A stretch of 29,066 bases of DNA from a virus (IMGVR_UViG_3300028008_000078:1-29066), one strand, 5' to 3'. Positions 7,484-15,557 are shown, counted from the first letter of the stretch. The notes: generated by a model from the sequence alone, not told the origin. Translations and numbers: made by a program.

Positions 7484-7553
7484 CATATGTACAACGAATG
7501 TATATAATTAAATCAGCTCTATAAGACGCTGCTAAAGATTGCGAGAGCAAAAT

Positions 7554-7838
7554 ATGGCAATGAACCAGTCAAGACTTGAGCGTGAAAATCTAGAAGCACA
7601 TGTAGATTTATGTGCAGAGAGATATCGCGTGTTAGAAGAAAAATTAAATAGACTAGAGTCTAAAGTAGACTCTCTGACAGAAACAATGAGTAAGATGGCA
7701 GAAAAACAAACTGCCTCAACTTTATCTAGCAATAAGCTAGTTATTGGTGCTGCCGCAACGGTTATTGCAGGATTGCTTTCCACTGTGGTATTATTACTAC
7801 TAAATTTACAAACAGTAACACCATTGGTAGGTGGATAA
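7554..7838 (+). CDS. Coiled-coil protein with C-terminal membrane anchor (XhlA/holin-like layout)
   Basis: I chose ATG 7554 (94 residues) rather than the in-frame TTG at 7539, because AGAG-rich sequence sits just upstream of 7554. Residues about 10-58 form a heptad-like coiled coil (YRVLEEKLNRLESKVDSL). Residues about 65-88 form one strongly hydrophobic helix (VIGAAATVIAGLLSTVVLLLL), followed by a short tail. Coiled coil plus one C-terminal helix is the layout of XhlA-type proteins and some holins or spanin-like factors, but sequence alone does not decide this. It is first behind an exact late promoter, which suits lysis or virion assembly. Confidence 0.7.
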   Translation: MAMNQSRLERENLEAHVDLCAERYRVLEEKLNRLESKVDSLTETMSKMAEKQTASTLSSNKLVIGAAATVIAGLLSTVVLLLLNLQTVTPLVGG

Positions 7839-7841
7839 TAT

Positions 7842-8129
7842 ATGTTACTAAACGAGGCATATAACACAGTTGTTACAGAAGCAAAAGTAGTTTTTGCCAA
7901 ACGTGGACAATCAGTAACGAGAAAATTTCGTTGCACTGTAGGACCACGTAAAGGAAGGGTTGTTGCAAATCCTAGTCAATGTGCAGCCCCAATAAATCTT
8001 AAGAAGAGATTTATTTTAAAAAGAACAAAAGCCGCCAAAGGTGCTAGGATGAATAAGAAGGCGCAAAGAACAAAAAGACTAAGCCCAGCTAGTCGTATTG
8101 TTGCAAGGTTAAATAAGGCAAGAGGATGA
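7842..8129 (+). CDS. Small, very basic conserved phage protein
   Basis: A 95-residue protein with a very high Lys/Arg content, especially in the C-terminal half (KKRFILKRTKAAKGARMNKK). A Cys pair brackets TVGPRKGRVVANPSQ. I recall similar small proteins with a RK-RC--GPRKGR--NP--C motif in marine T4-like phages. It may bind nucleic acid and could be packaged or scaffold-associated; this is inference from charge. It overlaps the next gene by 4 bp (ATGA). Confidence 0.75.
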   Translation: MLLNEAYNTVVTEAKVVFAKRGQSVTRKFRCTVGPRKGRVVANPSQCAAPINLKKRFILKRTKAAKGARMNKKAQRTKRLSPASRIVARLNKARG

Positions 8130-8635
8130 ACATTTTAAATAACAGTACTATTGATACAGTAATAGATTTTGCAAACGTAAAGTTTGGAATGGAACTAACA
8201 AAAGAACAAGTTGTTGGTCAATTAAAAGGATTATCTTTTTCACAAACTTTAAAATTACTAAGCACAATGAAAAACGATGACGGCAATGGCTTCTCAGAAA
8301 TTATAGATTTAAGTTCTGTCTCAGAAGCATACGGAACAGTAGCTACGGCACAGCCAAGCAGAGCAACAATTAGATCACAAGGATCGGGTGTAGAACAAAG
8401 ACGTGCAAACATTTCTAATCAAGATGCGAATAGAGATGCAAAAGGTACTCAAAGATTTACAGCAGGTTCTAACAAACAACCAACTGGACAAGCTGGTCCA
8501 AGAGCTAGCAATAAAACAGATCCAGATGATGATCAAAGAAATCAAAACGCGGCCGGCGTTGCACAAAACAGCAACCAATCGGCCTATAACGCACAAGAAA
8601 TTGAACGCCTAAAAAAGGCAGCCGGGATAGCATAA
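8126..8635 (+). CDS. Hypothetical protein with Q/N-rich disordered C-terminal half
   Basis: A 169-residue protein. Residues 1-65 look helical and folded (TKEQVVGQLKGLSFSQTLKLL). From about 75 to 155 it is dominated by Gln, Asn, Ala, Arg, Ser and Gly, typical of disorder, and it ends with a short helix (NAQEIERLKKAAGIA). The terminal helix may be a docking motif, as in scaffold or tail proteins. TAATG overlap with the next gene. No family recognised. Confidence 0.7.
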   Translation: MNILNNSTIDTVIDFANVKFGMELTKEQVVGQLKGLSFSQTLKLLSTMKNDDGNGFSEIIDLSSVSEAYGTVATAQPSRATIRSQGSGVEQRRANISNQDANRDAKGTQRFTAGSNKQPTGQAGPRASNKTDPDDDQRNQNAAGVAQNSNQSAYNAQEIERLKKAAGIA

Positions 8636-8844
8636 TGAAAAGCATTGAAACTCCGGGCGGAATCCCAACATTTTTATCACTACACGAAAGCGAGATGTAC
8701 GAAAATTTATTAGAACGTACATGCAAAGAAGATTTATCTGAACGTGAGTGTTACCTAATTCAAAGCCTAATTAACAAAAATATTGTTAAGAAAATAGTGG
8801 AGAATAACAAAGTATATTTTGAACGAATGAAAGGGAGCCTATAA
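8635..8844 (+). CDS. Small hypothetical protein
   Basis: A 69-residue helical protein. Its N-terminus, KSIETPGGIPTFLSLHESEMY, is followed by two predicted helices. It contains two Cys (CKEDLSERECYL), not arranged as a metal site. Start and stop both overlap neighbours by one base (TAATG), so it is translated as part of the 7476-9461 block. Function unknown. Confidence 0.65.
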   Translation: MKSIETPGGIPTFLSLHESEMYENLLERTCKEDLSERECYLIQSLINKNIVKKIVENNKVYFERMKGSL

Positions 8845-9461
8845 TGCCAACAAAAGAAACGCAAGGAATGATGGACATCATTAATAAACTTAATGAAGCT
8901 ACAAACAAAGAACCAACAGCACATCAAAAATTAAAATCACAAAGAAATACACCAACACCAAACGTAATTGCAGGAGTAAGCAAAGACGCACAAGGTATGT
9001 TAGAAATATTACAAAAACTTGACGAAGCTACACATAAAGCTACTGAAGAAATTATTGAAGAATCTCATAACGATATTACTTTATCAGCAGTTACTAAAAA
9101 AGGTGATAGTGTTACAGTGGGTGAATTTGAAGTTGTATTAGAAAAAGCTATGCTTATTCCTGGTATGACTAAAACGTTCTATAATATTAAAGAAGGCAAT
9201 GAAATTATATACAAACAAATAGCACTGTTCGAAACAGCTATGGGTATTGTAAAAGGTTTATTATTTGGGAAAGATACAAAAGTTGAAAGACTATTAGATT
9301 TAGATAACAGATATTCTAGTGCTTTAGCAGAAGCAGCCACGTTCAAAATGAAGGCAAAATCACTTACAGAGTCAAGTAAGATAGATATTGCTATGGCAAA
9401 ACAAGGATCTGCACTGCAAAAGATGAAAACTATCAAAAATCAAATCAAAAGTAGCCTTTAA
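8844..9461 (+). CDS. Probable structural/scaffold protein with duplicated N-terminal helix motif
   Basis: A 205-residue protein. The first 70 residues hold two copies of the same helical motif about 43 residues apart: TQGMMDIINKLNEATNK (residues 6-22) and AQGMLEILQKLDEATHK (about 50-66), separated by a polar linker. A second region (about 75-150) looks beta/alpha, and the C-terminus is a Lys-rich helix. Duplicated short helices on a flexible linker suggest bivalent binding to a partner, as in scaffold or internal virion proteins. It overlaps the previous stop by one base. No enzyme motif. Confidence 0.7.
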   Translation: MPTKETQGMMDIINKLNEATNKEPTAHQKLKSQRNTPTPNVIAGVSKDAQGMLEILQKLDEATHKATEEIIEESHNDITLSAVTKKGDSVTVGEFEVVLEKAMLIPGMTKTFYNIKEGNEIIYKQIALFETAMGIVKGLLFGKDTKVERLLDLDNRYSSALAEAATFKMKAKSLTESSKIDIAMAKQGSALQKMKTIKNQIKSSL

Positions 9462-9462
9462 G

Positions 9463-9470
9463 CATAAATA
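9463..9470 (+). promoter_or_regulatory. T4-type late promoter
   Basis: CATAAATA followed by C, just past the previous gene's stop and 35 nt before the ATG at 9506. It probably drives 9506-11946. Confidence 0.65.
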
Positions 9471-9505
9471 CAATATATAATAAAAAACCTAGTGGGGTAT
9501 TGAAC

Positions 9506-10270
9506 ATGGAATTAAAACAATTACAAGTGAACAAACTAACCAAGTTAGATAATGTTCTAAAAGAAGTATTTGGTATGCAGTTTGACTTTGGTGCAGGTAA
9601 TGCAAAATTAACCAAAGTAAAAACAGTTACTGAAAAGAAAATCAACGCATTACGTGAAAGCGGCGTTGAAGTTAACGATAAACAATATCAGAAGTTATTG
9701 TTAGTATTAGAAGGTATAGACACAGTTATGAAAAACAATCCAATTTTGGAAAGTGAACTTGATCAAGCTGAAGTACTTTTAGCGGCAAAGCAAATGGCAG
9801 ACGATCTACAAAAAATGGCTGAAAATTTAGCTAGCATGCAAGTAGAAGAATTAATGAGCATCACTAACGCAATGAAAGAAGAAGTTGGTGTAGCAGAAGC
9901 AGATGCATTTAACACATCTGCAGAAACAGCAATTAGTTCAGCACTTGAAGCAGTTAAGACAGCAAATCAGCAAGTTGCTGATGCAGTTTTAGTAGCACAA
10001 GGCCAAGCACCAGAAACAGATATGTCAATGGACACAGGTCCAGAACTTGATGCACCAGCAGATCCAGAAATGGATATGGATGCAGCAATTGAACCTGCGG
10101 CAGACGACTTTGAAGGCACTGATGCAGCAGACGCTGATACCGATATAGACGGCAGAGAAATGAAAGAAGACTCATATCTAAATGCACTACGTATGGTAAA
10201 AGAAGCACAAGCAGACGGCAAGATAAACAAAGAAGTATTAAAACAAGCATTTGCGGCACTGAAGAAGTAA
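9506..10270 (+). CDS. Acidic coiled-coil protein, probably virion or prohead core
   Basis: ATG 9506 is preferred to the in-frame TTG at 9500; GTGGGGTA lies upstream. The protein has 254 residues. Residues about 1-70 are helical and basic. About 70-160 form long heptad helices (AKQMADDLQKMAENLASMQ). About 165-215 is highly acidic and low in complexity (DAPADPEMDMDAAIEPAADD). The C-terminal helix (NALRMVKEAQADG to FAALKK) may be a docking helix. Acidic scaffolding-like composition and the late promoter suggest a prohead core or tail-chaperone role, but no T4 homologue is recognised. Confidence 0.75.
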   Translation: MELKQLQVNKLTKLDNVLKEVFGMQFDFGAGNAKLTKVKTVTEKKINALRESGVEVNDKQYQKLLLVLEGIDTVMKNNPILESELDQAEVLLAAKQMADDLQKMAENLASMQVEELMSITNAMKEEVGVAEADAFNTSAETAISSALEAVKTANQQVADAVLVAQGQAPETDMSMDTGPELDAPADPEMDMDAAIEPAADDFEGTDAADADTDIDGREMKEDSYLNALRMVKEAQADGKINKEVLKQAFAALKK

Positions 10271-10274
10271 TGCT

Positions 10275-10601
10275 ATGAGATACGCTGATCTATTTGAGAT
10301 ATCACAAGTAGATGCAAAAGTTATTGATCTACTTTCAATTCTGAGTAGCGAAGGAGTGGAGAGCATTCCTCTAGATTCGCTAGTTAAAGAACTGGTGGCT
10401 ATGGGAATTGATGCAGACGCTGAATCATTATTCGATGAAATTCAGAATCTTCCAATTGTAAATAATGTTAAAGATGGTATAGTATATTTTAATACTGCCA
10501 GCTTGGGAGCCAGTAACATGAATAAAGTAGATCCAGAAAAGAATAAGAAAAAAGTTAAAGCAATGGCTAAGAAGCAAGTAGATAAAGAGTTAGACAAATG
10601 A
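10275..10601 (+). CDS. Small hypothetical protein, winged-helix-like N-terminus
   Basis: A 108-residue protein. Residues about 12-70 (VIDLLSILSSEGVESIPLD, then DGIVYFN) have the helix-helix-strand order of a small winged-helix fold; this is a guess from spacing. The C-terminus is a Lys-rich helix (KNKKKVKAMAKKQVDKELDK). It starts 4 bp after the previous stop and overlaps the next gene as ATGA at 10598-10601. A late operon member of unknown function. Confidence 0.65.
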   Translation: MRYADLFEISQVDAKVIDLLSILSSEGVESIPLDSLVKELVAMGIDADAESLFDEIQNLPIVNNVKDGIVYFNTASLGASNMNKVDPEKNKKKVKAMAKKQVDKELDK

Positions 10602-11212
10602 GTGTAGGATTAAACGCAGCACAAGCAAGAGCCAAAGCATCACAAGACATGATTGTGTACAAAGAAACACAATCTATTATGGAACAAGTTATTTCACAAA
10701 GTGCTTTAGGCAAGTTTGAAGGATATGTAGACGATGCAACTACAATGACAAATTCAACTCCTACAACAGTTAAAATAGGTACAGTTAGCAACCCCACAAT
10801 AACTAACGGCGATACCTTTATTTTCAATTCAAATACAATAACATTAGGAACATCTGGTACAACACTTAATGCTATTATTGCAGATATCAACGATGCAAAC
10901 ATTCAAGGTTTAACAGCCACCAAAGATTCAGGGTACTTAGTAATAACAATTGAAGGTTCAACTACATCATGGAATTATGAAATTGGTGCAGGAACAGCAA
11001 ATACTGCTTTAGGATTTTCAACAGGAACATATAGTATAACAAACCCAACTAGTGTTAATTATTTTAATGTATGGCAAGGTACACTTACAGATCGTGGATT
11101 ACAAAATCAAATGGAAACAGTAATCAAACATTTTCAAAATTTAGGATATAAAATTGAAAGACTTACAAACCCAGCTACTAGTAAGACATTAAGATGGTAC
11201 ATTTATTGGTAG
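10598..11212 (+). CDS. Virion-type protein with inserted hook-IN-like beta domain
   Basis: A 204-residue protein. The ends belong together: an N-terminal helix (LNAAQARAKASQDMIVYKE, about 5-40) and a C-terminal part (YFNVWQGTLTDRGLQNQME ... LGYKIERLTNP, about 150-204). They resemble a short conserved marine T4-like phage protein, known to me with those halves joined directly. Between them, residues about 55-145 form a Thr/Gly/Asn-rich domain (INGDTF-like TNGDTFIFNSNTITLG, then TLNAIIADINDANIQGLTA, then YLVITIEG). Its order resembles the hook-IN module of flagellar FliD. The insertion suggests a surface-exposed decoration domain. It overlaps the SGNH gene by 19 bp. Confidence 0.7.
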   Translation: MSVGLNAAQARAKASQDMIVYKETQSIMEQVISQSALGKFEGYVDDATTMTNSTPTTVKIGTVSNPTITNGDTFIFNSNTITLGTSGTTLNAIIADINDANIQGLTATKDSGYLVITIEGSTTSWNYEIGAGTANTALGFSTGTYSITNPTSVNYFNVWQGTLTDRGLQNQMETVIKHFQNLGYKIERLTNPATSKTLRWYIYW

Positions 11213-11946
11213 GCAAAAAAGTTGCCTTTATAGGTGATAGTTTCTCAGCATATTGGCAAACAGAAGTAGAAAAACATAGTTGGACTTATCAACTAGCACA
11301 AAAATTCCCACAACATCAATATTATAATTATGCACACGGAGGCCGTGGACACGACTACTATGAATGGTGTTTATTGGATGCAAAATTGCGTGGAATTGAT
11401 ATTATTTTTACTAACAGAACATTTAAACAACGAGTGTCAGAATTTGGTAGCATTGGCAATTTTGAATTTGAAGAAACTGCAATTGATAGTAATTACATAA
11501 CATTAGATGGTCCTGCTCACATTTGGTATTCGATTCATAGAAAATCTGGAATGTTTAGAAATACACAAGATAAGTATCCAAAAAATATAGAATCTAATAT
11601 TACTCAATCATTAGAACGTAAAAGTACATCAGATGTATATCATTCTTGGAATGATAAATGGTACGATAATGTAGATAAATTATATAATTTTAAACATATT
11701 ATTAAATTAGAATTATTACGTATGGTAGATAACCCAGAGTTACATACAGCAGAAGTTGAATTATATAAACATTTTGTACCTGGCGGAGAACAAGTATTTA
11801 ATGATGATACTAAAGTCCATATGAAAGCAGCATACGATAGTGGAATAACAGTAGCACCTGATGATAATCATTGGTCGTTGCTTGGTAACGAATGGGTGTT
11901 AAATAATTTTATTTTAACTACGAAAACCATTGACATACTGTCTTAA
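11194..11946 (+). CDS. SGNH/GDSL-like hydrolase
   Basis: A 250-residue protein. Block I GDSFSAYW (residues about 14-21) supplies the nucleophilic Ser. YNYAHGGRGHDYYEW (about 45-59) holds the glycine block. The Asn block may be IIFTNRTF (about 72-79). DDNHWSLLGNEW near the C-terminus (about 223-234) carries the D-x-x-H pair of block V. SGNH enzymes are typically esterases or acetylhydrolases acting on carbohydrates or lipids. In a phage this could trim O-acetyl groups from surface glycans; the substrate is unknown. No signal peptide. It starts inside the virion gene's 3' end, so a virion-linked role in host surface contact is plausible. Confidence 0.7.
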   Translation: MVHLLVGKKVAFIGDSFSAYWQTEVEKHSWTYQLAQKFPQHQYYNYAHGGRGHDYYEWCLLDAKLRGIDIIFTNRTFKQRVSEFGSIGNFEFEETAIDSNYITLDGPAHIWYSIHRKSGMFRNTQDKYPKNIESNITQSLERKSTSDVYHSWNDKWYDNVDKLYNFKHIIKLELLRMVDNPELHTAEVELYKHFVPGGEQVFNDDTKVHMKAAYDSGITVAPDDNHWSLLGNEWVLNNFILTTKTIDILS

Positions 11947-11958
11947 TAGTAGTATACT
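11930..11958 (+). promoter_or_regulatory. Strong early sigma70 promoter; leaderless start
   Basis: TTGACA at 11930-11935, 17 bp spacer, TATACT at 11953-11958. The exonuclease ATG is at 11965, where transcription would be expected to begin, and there is no Shine-Dalgarno between. It overlaps the 3' end of the SGNH gene. Confidence 0.75.
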
Positions 11959-11964
11959 AAACAC

Positions 11965-12654
11965 ATGCTAAAAATCAAAAGTCCTTACCCATATAAAGAA
12001 TTAAAACGAACTAGTGTAGATGGAAAACGTCTATATGAGAACCCTTGGGGCGATCCTGTTCCGAGTGTTACTACTATTTTAAGTGCTACACAGCCTGCTG
12101 AAAAACGTGCAGGATTAGCGGCCTGGAGAAAAAGAGTAGGCACAGAAGAAGCACAACGTATTACAACAACTGCTGCAAATCGTGGAACAGTTATGCACAA
12201 TATATTAGAACATTGGGCATTAGGAGAATACGAAACATATAACCCAGGAAACAACATAGTACATAAACAAGCTAAAGCAATGGCACAGGTAGTTGTGGAT
12301 AACATTGAAAATGATGTTGATGAGATATGGGGAACTGAAGTTAATTTATGTGCCGCTGGTTTATATGCTGGTACAACTGACTTAGTTGGTGTTTATAAAG
12401 GGCACCCAACTATTATGGACTTTAAGCAAACAAACAAACCTAAAAAACGTGAGTGGATTGAAGATTATTTCTTACAAGGAGCCGCATACGCAAATGCACA
12501 CAATGAGATGTATGGCACTGATATTAGCCGTATTGCTATCTTTATGTGTAGTGGTGATTGTCAATGGCAACTGTTTGAAAGTGACCCAACAGATTTTAAA
12601 GATTGGGAATTAAAGTGGGCTCAACGTTTAGAGAAATTCTATAAGCTGTCATAA
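11965..12654 (+). CDS. PD-(D/E)XK exonuclease (MGME1-like)
   Basis: A 229-residue protein of the RecB-like PD-(D/E)XK family, common in marine T4-like phages and related to the mitochondrial exonuclease MGME1. Motifs run in order: PSVTTIL near residue 35; GTVMHNILEHW (about 74-84, the conserved His); WGTEVNL (about 114-120, the Glu); GTTDLVGVYKG then PTIMDFKQTNK (Asp and D-x-K, about 128-151); and DYFLQGAAYANA (the Q/Y motif, about 158-169). It probably degrades single-stranded or host DNA to feed nucleotide pools, or acts in recombination. It is expressed early from the promoter at 11930, consistent with host DNA takeover. All expected catalytic residues are present. Confidence 0.85.
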   Translation: MLKIKSPYPYKELKRTSVDGKRLYENPWGDPVPSVTTILSATQPAEKRAGLAAWRKRVGTEEAQRITTTAANRGTVMHNILEHWALGEYETYNPGNNIVHKQAKAMAQVVVDNIENDVDEIWGTEVNLCAAGLYAGTTDLVGVYKGHPTIMDFKQTNKPKKREWIEDYFLQGAAYANAHNEMYGTDISRIAIFMCSGDCQWQLFESDPTDFKDWELKWAQRLEKFYKLS

Positions 12655-12657
12655 ATA
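12650..12657 (+). promoter_or_regulatory. T4-type late promoter
   Basis: CATAAATA overlapping the exonuclease stop codon. An AAGGA ribosome binding site (12667-12671) and ATG 12685 follow; the downstream frame appears shifted (see 12685-13175). Confidence 0.6.
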
Positions 12658-12684
12658 TATTAATACAAGGAACAACAAAGAAAC

Positions 12685-12741
12685 ATGTCACTATTGAAAT
12701 TTGATACTAGACTAGTTTTTCTGGCCCTGTTGACACATTAA
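12685..12741 (+). other. N-terminal fragment of a frameshifted gene (or short leader peptide)
   Basis: ATG 12685, with AAGGA upstream, opens an 18-residue frame reading MSLLKFDTRLVFLALLTH and ending TAA at 12739-12741, which overlaps the ATG of the next ORF. A -1 shift at the T5 run (12716-12720) would change the reading from the LVF residues to SGPVDTLMKDIW and join directly to the downstream ORF, giving about 163 residues. The late promoter and ribosome binding site point to 12685 as the genuine start. The alternative is a leader peptide with TAATG coupling. Confidence 0.6.
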
Positions 12742-13175
12742 TGAAAGACATATGGCAACTACCACTAAAGTCTAGACTCCGGATGTGGAGGACTCTAAGA
12801 AAAGAGATACAGGCTTTAGATGACTTACTTCCTAAACTTGAGGTTGTAATGCAGTTCTGGAAGATGGCACCCATTAGTGTTAGGGCAATTGATCCGTATA
12901 ACGAAGGTACCTGGCCAAACCCATGGGACCTATTACACATAAACGAATATGACGAGAACGTTGTTTCGTTGGGAATTGCGTATACTTTGCATTACAGTGA
13001 TATTCCATGTAGAATATTACTAGTACAGAGTGTAGAAAAAAGTGAGATTAAATTGATTGTTTTAGTTGACAATTGTTATATTTTAAACTATAATTACGAT
13101 ATAATAGACAACCCAAAACTAATCAATAAACTAGATGTATTAAAGGATATAGATATTAGTGCATTAAGCAAATAG
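12741..13175 (+). CDS. Conserved phage hypothetical protein (probably longer, see frameshift)
   Basis: A 144-residue ORF. The N-terminal part is basic and helical (SRLRMWRTLRKEIQALDDLL). PISVRAIDPYNEGTWPNPWDLL and the following segments are well conserved-looking mixed alpha/beta sequence, and the C-terminus is Ile/Asn-rich. No catalytic motif recognised. The frame is open upstream to 12711 (SFSGPVDTL), and the ribosome binding site belongs to the other frame's ATG at 12685, so the real protein may start there with a shift at the T5 run. It lies between the exonuclease and nrdA. Confidence 0.75.
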   Translation: MKDIWQLPLKSRLRMWRTLRKEIQALDDLLPKLEVVMQFWKMAPISVRAIDPYNEGTWPNPWDLLHINEYDENVVSLGIAYTLHYSDIPCRILLVQSVEKSEIKLIVLVDNCYILNYNYDIIDNPKLINKLDVLKDIDISALSK

Positions 13176-13182
13176 TTATTGA

Positions 13183-13203
13183 TTGACATTACATGTTAAA
13201 TAC
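13183..13203 (+). promoter_or_regulatory. Possible promoter region upstream of nrdA
   Basis: TTGACA at 13183-13188 lacks a good -10 at 16-18 bp. GTTAAATAC at 13195-13203 resembles a degenerate late core. Either could serve the RNR operon; neither is convincing. Confidence 0.25.
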
Positions 13204-13232
13204 GTAGCTATTTTAACAAGAACGGAATACAG

Positions 13233-15557
13233 ATGAGCAAAGATCAAATAGAAATTATAAAAAGAGATGGTACTACCGAGGTACTTGATTTAGAAAAAAT
13301 GCACAAGGTTGTATTTTATGCATGCGAAGGTATTACTGGCGTTAGTGCTAGTGAAGTAGAAATTAAAAGTCATTTGCAGTTTTATGATGGAATTGAAAGT
13401 ACAAATATTCAAGAAACATTAATTAAAGCCGCAGCTGATCTTATTAACGAACAAACACCAAACTACCAATGGGTAGCAGGTAGATTAATTAATTACCATT
13501 TAAGAAAAAATGTATATAATTCATTTGATCCAGAACATTTAAGTGTTATTGCACATAGAAACGTTGAGCTTGGTGTATACGATGAAAGTTTTTTTTCCGT
13601 TTATACAGAAGATGAAATTGATCAATTAAACAATTACATTAAACATGATCGTGATGAAAATATTTCTTACGTTGGAATGGAACAGTTCCGTGGTAAGTAT
13701 CTTGCTCAAAATAGAGTAACAGGACAGATATTTGAAACTCCGCAAATTGCGTACATGATGATCTCAGCTACATTGTTTAGTAACTATCCAACAGAAACTA
13801 GAATGAAGTATGTAAAAGAATATTACGATGCTATTAGTAATTTTGATATTAGTTTACCTACACCTATTATGGCAGGACTTAGAACACCTCAAAGGCAATT
13901 TTCTAGTTGCGTTCTTATAGAAACAGATGATAGTCTTGACAGCATTAATGCTACAGCTGCCAGCGTTGTTAAATATGTTTCACAAAAAGCAGGAATTGGA
14001 ATTGGTGCAGGTAGTATTCGTTCAATAGGAAGTCCTATTAGACGAGGCGATGCAACACATACAGGTGTTATTCCATTTTATAAATTATTTCAAAGTGCAG
14101 TTAAATCATGTTCACAAGGTGGTGTTCGTGGTGGAGCGGCAACACTGTATTATCCTATTTGGCATTTAGAAGCAGAAGAATTACTTGTATTAAAAAATAA
14201 CAAAGGTACAGAAGACAATCGTGTAAGACATATGGACTATGGAGTTCAGTTTAATAAACTAATGTATGAGCGTTTGTTAACTGGTGGAGATATTACTTTA
14301 TTCTCACCTAGTGATGTTCCAGGTCTATATGAGGCCTTTTTTAACGATCAAGACAAGTTTAAAGAATTATATGAAGAAGCAGAACGTACAGTAACTAGAA
14401 AGAAAGTTATGCCAGCGGCAGAACTATTTGGACAGTTTATGGAAGAACGTAAAAACACAGGACGTATCTACTTAATGAATGTAGATCATGCAAATACACA
14501 TGGAGCATTTTTAGAAGATATTGCACCAGTAAAACAAAGTAACTTATGTTGTGAAATCAACTTACCTACTAAGCCTCTTTCTTCGTTTAGCGATAATGAA
14601 GGTGAAATTAGTTTGTGTACATTAAGTGCAATCAATTGGGGTAATGTTAGATCACCAGATGACTTTGAACGTATAGGTAGATTAGCAGTACGTGGTTTAG
14701 ACGAGTTATTAGATTATCAAAATTATCCAGTATTAGCGGCAGAACTTAGTACAATGAAAAGACGTCCATTAGGTATTGGCATTATTAACTTTGCATTTTG
14801 GCTAGCTAAGAATGATTTAAATTATCAAGATATTGATAAAAAAGGTTTAGCCTTAATTGATACATGGGCAGAAGCATGGAGTTATTACTTAATTAAAGCA
14901 AGTGCAGATTTAGCAATTGAAAAAGGTAATATTTCAGGTGTTAACGAAACAAAGTATGGACAAGGCATTACACCAAATATGACATACAAAAAAGAATTAG
15001 ATGAATTAATTCCACATAAAGAACGTATGCCTTGGAAAAGTCTACGTAAGCAATTACAAAAGACCGGAATACGTAACAGTACACTAATGGCACTTATGCC
15101 TGCTGAAACATCAGCACAAATTAGTAACAGCACAAACGGTATTGAACCACCACGTGCATTTGTTAGTGTTAAGCAAAGTAAACATGGAGTACTAAAGCAA
15201 GTGGTTCCTGGTTATCCACGCTTAAAGAACAAATATGACCTACTATGGAGCCAACGTAGTCCAGAAGGTTACTTAAAAATTATGGCAGTATTACAAAAGT
15301 ATATTGATCAAGGCATTAGTGTTAATACAAGCTATAACCCAGAATTTTATGAAGAAGAAAAGATACCAATGAGTGTTATGCTACAACATCTTGTAATGTT
15401 TTACAAGTATGGTGGCAAACAATTATACTATTTTAACACATATGATGGTCAAGGTGAAATTGACTTTGATAAGAAGAATGCTGAGCAGATGCTTGGTAGA
15501 GATGAATTTAACACGGACGAAGAGTATGATGACTACTGCGAAAGTTGTGTGATATAA
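13233..15557 (+). CDS. nrdA: Ribonucleoside-diphosphate reductase alpha subunit, class Ia
   Basis: A 774-residue protein (T4 NrdA is 754), reducing ribonucleoside diphosphates to dNDPs with NrdB. The N-terminal 90 residues form an ATP-cone-like regulatory domain (IIKRDGTTEVLDLEKMHKV). SSCVLIETDDSLDSI (about 224-238) holds the first active-site Cys. SNLCCEINLPT (about 430-440) holds the thiyl-radical Cys and catalytic Glu. GEISLCTLSAINW has the second redox Cys. MPAETSAQISNSTNG follows. The C-terminal CESCVI contains the C-x-x-C pair that relays electrons from thioredoxin/glutaredoxin. The next genes encode NrdB and glutaredoxin, forming a complete supply unit. The start at 13233 follows ACGGAATAC. 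Confidence 0.97.
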   Translation: MSKDQIEIIKRDGTTEVLDLEKMHKVVFYACEGITGVSASEVEIKSHLQFYDGIESTNIQETLIKAAADLINEQTPNYQWVAGRLINYHLRKNVYNSFDPEHLSVIAHRNVELGVYDESFFSVYTEDEIDQLNNYIKHDRDENISYVGMEQFRGKYLAQNRVTGQIFETPQIAYMMISATLFSNYPTETRMKYVKEYYDAISNFDISLPTPIMAGLRTPQRQFSSCVLIETDDSLDSINATAASVVKYVSQKAGIGIGAGSIRSIGSPIRRGDATHTGVIPFYKLFQSAVKSCSQGGVRGGAATLYYPIWHLEAEELLVLKNNKGTEDNRVRHMDYGVQFNKLMYERLLTGGDITLFSPSDVPGLYEAFFNDQDKFKELYEEAERTVTRKKVMPAAELFGQFMEERKNTGRIYLMNVDHANTHGAFLEDIAPVKQSNLCCEINLPTKPLSSFSDNEGEISLCTLSAINWGNVRSPDDFERIGRLAVRGLDELLDYQNYPVLAAELSTMKRRPLGIGIINFAFWLAKNDLNYQDIDKKGLALIDTWAEAWSYYLIKASADLAIEKGNISGVNETKYGQGITPNMTYKKELDELIPHKERMPWKSLRKQLQKTGIRNSTLMALMPAETSAQISNSTNGIEPPRAFVSVKQSKHGVLKQVVPGYPRLKNKYDLLWSQRSPEGYLKIMAVLQKYIDQGISVNTSYNPEFYEEEKIPMSVMLQHLVMFYKYGGKQLYYFNTYDGQGEIDFDKKNAEQMLGRDEFNTDEEYDDYCESCVI

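Noticed and set aside
7483-7524. ATACAT ... ATGTAT hairpin after the late promoter as a terminator
   Set aside because: AT-only stem with no T tract; more likely chance in an AT-rich leader.
9954-10259. Minus-strand frames opposite the acidic region of the 9506 gene
   Set aside because: Caused by the repetitive GCA/GAT codons of the acidic stretch on the other strand.
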